Shown here: positions 62,881 through 64,000 of the stretch, piece by piece | Layout: the number at the start of each line of letters is the position of its first letter | Position numbering within the stretch: position 1 is the first letter of the stretch | From: Leadbetterella lacunae | GTDB lineage: Bacteria; Bacteroidota; Bacteroidia; Cytophagales; Spirosomataceae | Assembly: GCF_042649125.1 (NCBI RefSeq) | Contig: NZ_JBHRYQ010000001.1 | Location: forward strand, 3,100,001 to 3,164,000 | Direction: 5' to 3' | DNA length: 64,000 nucleotides | The notes under the pieces: generated by a model | Seen by the model: the letters and a program-made list of their open reading frames with translations, nothing else | Told to the model about the DNA's origin: nothing | The model's database searches: none | Program-made: the position numbers and the translations under genes

Positions 62881-62920
62881 AAAAGGTATCCAAAGAAATC
62901 AAAATTGGATACCTTTTTTT
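62881..62920 (+). terminator. Terminator between mreB and mreC
   Basis: AAAAGGTATCCAA (62881-62893) and TTGGATACCTTTT (62905-62917) form a perfect 13-bp stem with an 11-base loop, followed by T residues. It lies inside the mre cluster. Confidence 0.9.
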
Positions 62921-62935
62921 AAATAAAACAAACGG

Positions 62936-63790
62936 ATGTCTCAGTTATTTGGCATATTATATAAGCTCCGAAACCTGTTTTTGTTTATTTTTCTTCAAAT
63001 AATAAGTTTTTATTTGATTGGAAAAAACAATCTCTATTGGGATGTAACATTCTTCAACACCACCAACACAATGGTGGCGAAATCGCTCCAAATATCTGCA
63101 AACGTTAAGGAGTTTATGAGCCTTGGTACGGTAAATGACCAACTGGCTAAGGAAAACATAAAACTTAGGACCGAACTTTCAAAGTCGCAAGAGCTATTGG
63201 CACTTAACCAAACCGGTTACAAGCCAGACTCTACACTAGCAAGTAGATACGACTATACGGTAGCAAAAGTAATCTCTAACACAGTAAACCTGACAGATAA
63301 TTATATTACTATTGACAAAGGCACAGCAGATGGCGTTAAAGCCGGAATGGGCGTAATATGTCCTCAGGGTGTGGTCGGACAAGTGATGTCTTGTGGGGAG
63401 CATTATTCAAGAGTATATTCTATCTTACACTCAAGTTTTACGATTTCGTCTGAGGTTCAGAACCGGAAGTTGAGAGCCAATAATCAAACTGCCCTAGGAA
63501 TAGGCAAATGGAATGGAAACAGTCCTAAAATGATTAAGCTCACTACGATAGACAGATTTAAGCCAATTTATAAAAACGACACTGTTTTAACCTCAATGCA
63601 AAATGCGATTTTCCCCCCAAAAATAATGGTAGGTAAAATTAGCAAAATCAGTTCAATAAGTAGTGAGGCGTTTTATAACATAGATGTAAAACTATCAACA
63701 GATTTTAATAATTTGGTGTACGTTTACGTCGTAAACAACAAGCTCTTAGATCAACAAAAAGCAGTAGAAGTAGAAAACCCAATTCAATAA
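62936..63790 (+). CDS. mreC: Rod-shape-determining protein MreC
   Basis: Periplasmic partner that links MreB filaments to the wall-building machinery. 284 residues: one N-terminal membrane helix (about 10-28), a coiled coil (about 55-85, LAKENIKLRTELSKSQELLA) and two beta-barrel domains, with the family segment ITIDKGTADGVKAGMGVICP (about 122-141). It starts after a terminator hairpin, with only 16 bases between, and is directly followed by mreD. Confidence 0.93.
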   Translation: MSQLFGILYKLRNLFLFIFLQIISFYLIGKNNLYWDVTFFNTTNTMVAKSLQISANVKEFMSLGTVNDQLAKENIKLRTELSKSQELLALNQTGYKPDSTLASRYDYTVAKVISNTVNLTDNYITIDKGTADGVKAGMGVICPQGVVGQVMSCGEHYSRVYSILHSSFTISSEVQNRKLRANNQTALGIGKWNGNSPKMIKLTTIDRFKPIYKNDTVLTSMQNAIFPPKIMVGKISKISSISSEAFYNIDVKLSTDFNNLVYVYVVNNKLLDQQKAVEVENPIQ

Positions 63791-64000
63791 GTGAATACGC
63801 AGACGTTAATAAAAATTATAGGAACGGTATTTTTATACCTATTTATCCAACTTTTTGTTGTCAGAAACTTGGTGTTTTTTGACCTGGCATTCTGTTTTGT
63901 TTATATATCGGTAATTCTGTTTTTACCAAACAACATTTCTATTTCAGCCCTTTTACTTATAGCGTTTTTAATTGGATTGCTGGTGGATATGTTTTATAAC
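63791..64000 (+). CDS. mreD: Rod-shape-determining protein MreD (3' truncated by window edge)
   Basis: The frame begins with GTG at 63791, immediately after the mreC stop, and stays open to the end of the window (70 codons seen). It encodes hydrophobic helices typical of MreD, including IIGTVFLYLFIQLFVVRNLV and ISALLLIAFLIGLLVDMFYN; the LxGLxxDxF-type segment is a family hallmark. The no-gap junction suggests translational coupling to mreC. Confidence 0.85.
   Translation, partial: MNTQTLIKIIGTVFLYLFIQLFVVRNLVFFDLAFCFVYISVILFLPNNISISALLLIAFLIGLLVDMFYN

Overview
The window is chromosomal DNA of a Bacteroidota bacterium, most likely Cytophagales-like. The basis is: AT-rich sequence; families typical of the phylum (TonB-dependent receptor plus DUF4249 lipoprotein, DUF5686, DUF3667, DUF5777, DUF3467, small outer-membrane barrels with N-terminal signals); menaquinone synthesis (MenB); and many starts preceded by the Bacteroidota -7 element TAnnTTTG rather than a clear Shine-Dalgarno sequence. 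The genus is not resolved. No rRNA, tRNA, CRISPR array or transposase gene was seen.

Layout. 1-9 kb: 3' end of an unrecognised gene, dnaN, a secreted glycosidase-like protein whose signal peptide is out of frame, fusA, a DUF3467 gene, a J-domain protein and an orphan membrane protein. 9-16 kb (mostly minus): a DUF5686 outer-membrane protein, two overlapping DUF2157-like membrane proteins, a DUF1080 protein and an NagX-like membrane acyltransferase. 16-24 kb (plus): PBP4-type peptidase, Crp-like regulator, prfA, rdgB, an AraC regulator, menB and a lipoprotein. 24-32 kb (minus, AT-rich): small barrels, DUF4249, TonB receptor, lipoprotein, a second Crp-like regulator with an in-frame hexanucleotide repeat, and a DUF3667 protein. 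32-36 kb: mraY, a voltage-gated K+ channel-like protein, a lipoprotein and a barrel. 36-39.7 kb: a three-gene operon built on an unusual Hsp70. 40-45.3 kb: dinB, then an AT-rich island of secreted and lipoprotein genes bounded by a perfect 106-bp duplication of the dinB 3' end. 45.4-50 kb: an ECF sigma/anti-sigma-like pair divergent from an operon for Rieske, DUF5777, YceI and dihaem cytochrome-like exported proteins. 50-57.4 kb: M20 amidohydrolase, hemA, histidine kinase, ppk1, msrA. 57.4-61 kb: fadN-fadA type beta-oxidation operon with a palindrome-flanked promoter. 61.2-64 kb: MerC-like protein, then mreB, mreC and the start of mreD.

How the genes work together. Housekeeping units cover replication (dnaN), translation (fusA, prfA), envelope building (mraY, dacB-like, mreBCD), haem (hemA), menaquinone (menB), nucleotide-pool cleaning (rdgB), fatty-acid oxidation (fadN, fadA) and stress (ppk1, msrA, dinB). 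Accessory units are mostly exported or outer-membrane proteins. The most unusual parts are the dinB-bounded island with its duplicated leader at 41.1-45.3 kb, and the Hsp70/small protein/tail-anchored protein operon at 36-39.7 kb. The fad promoter architecture near 61.1 kb is the clearest regulatory prediction.
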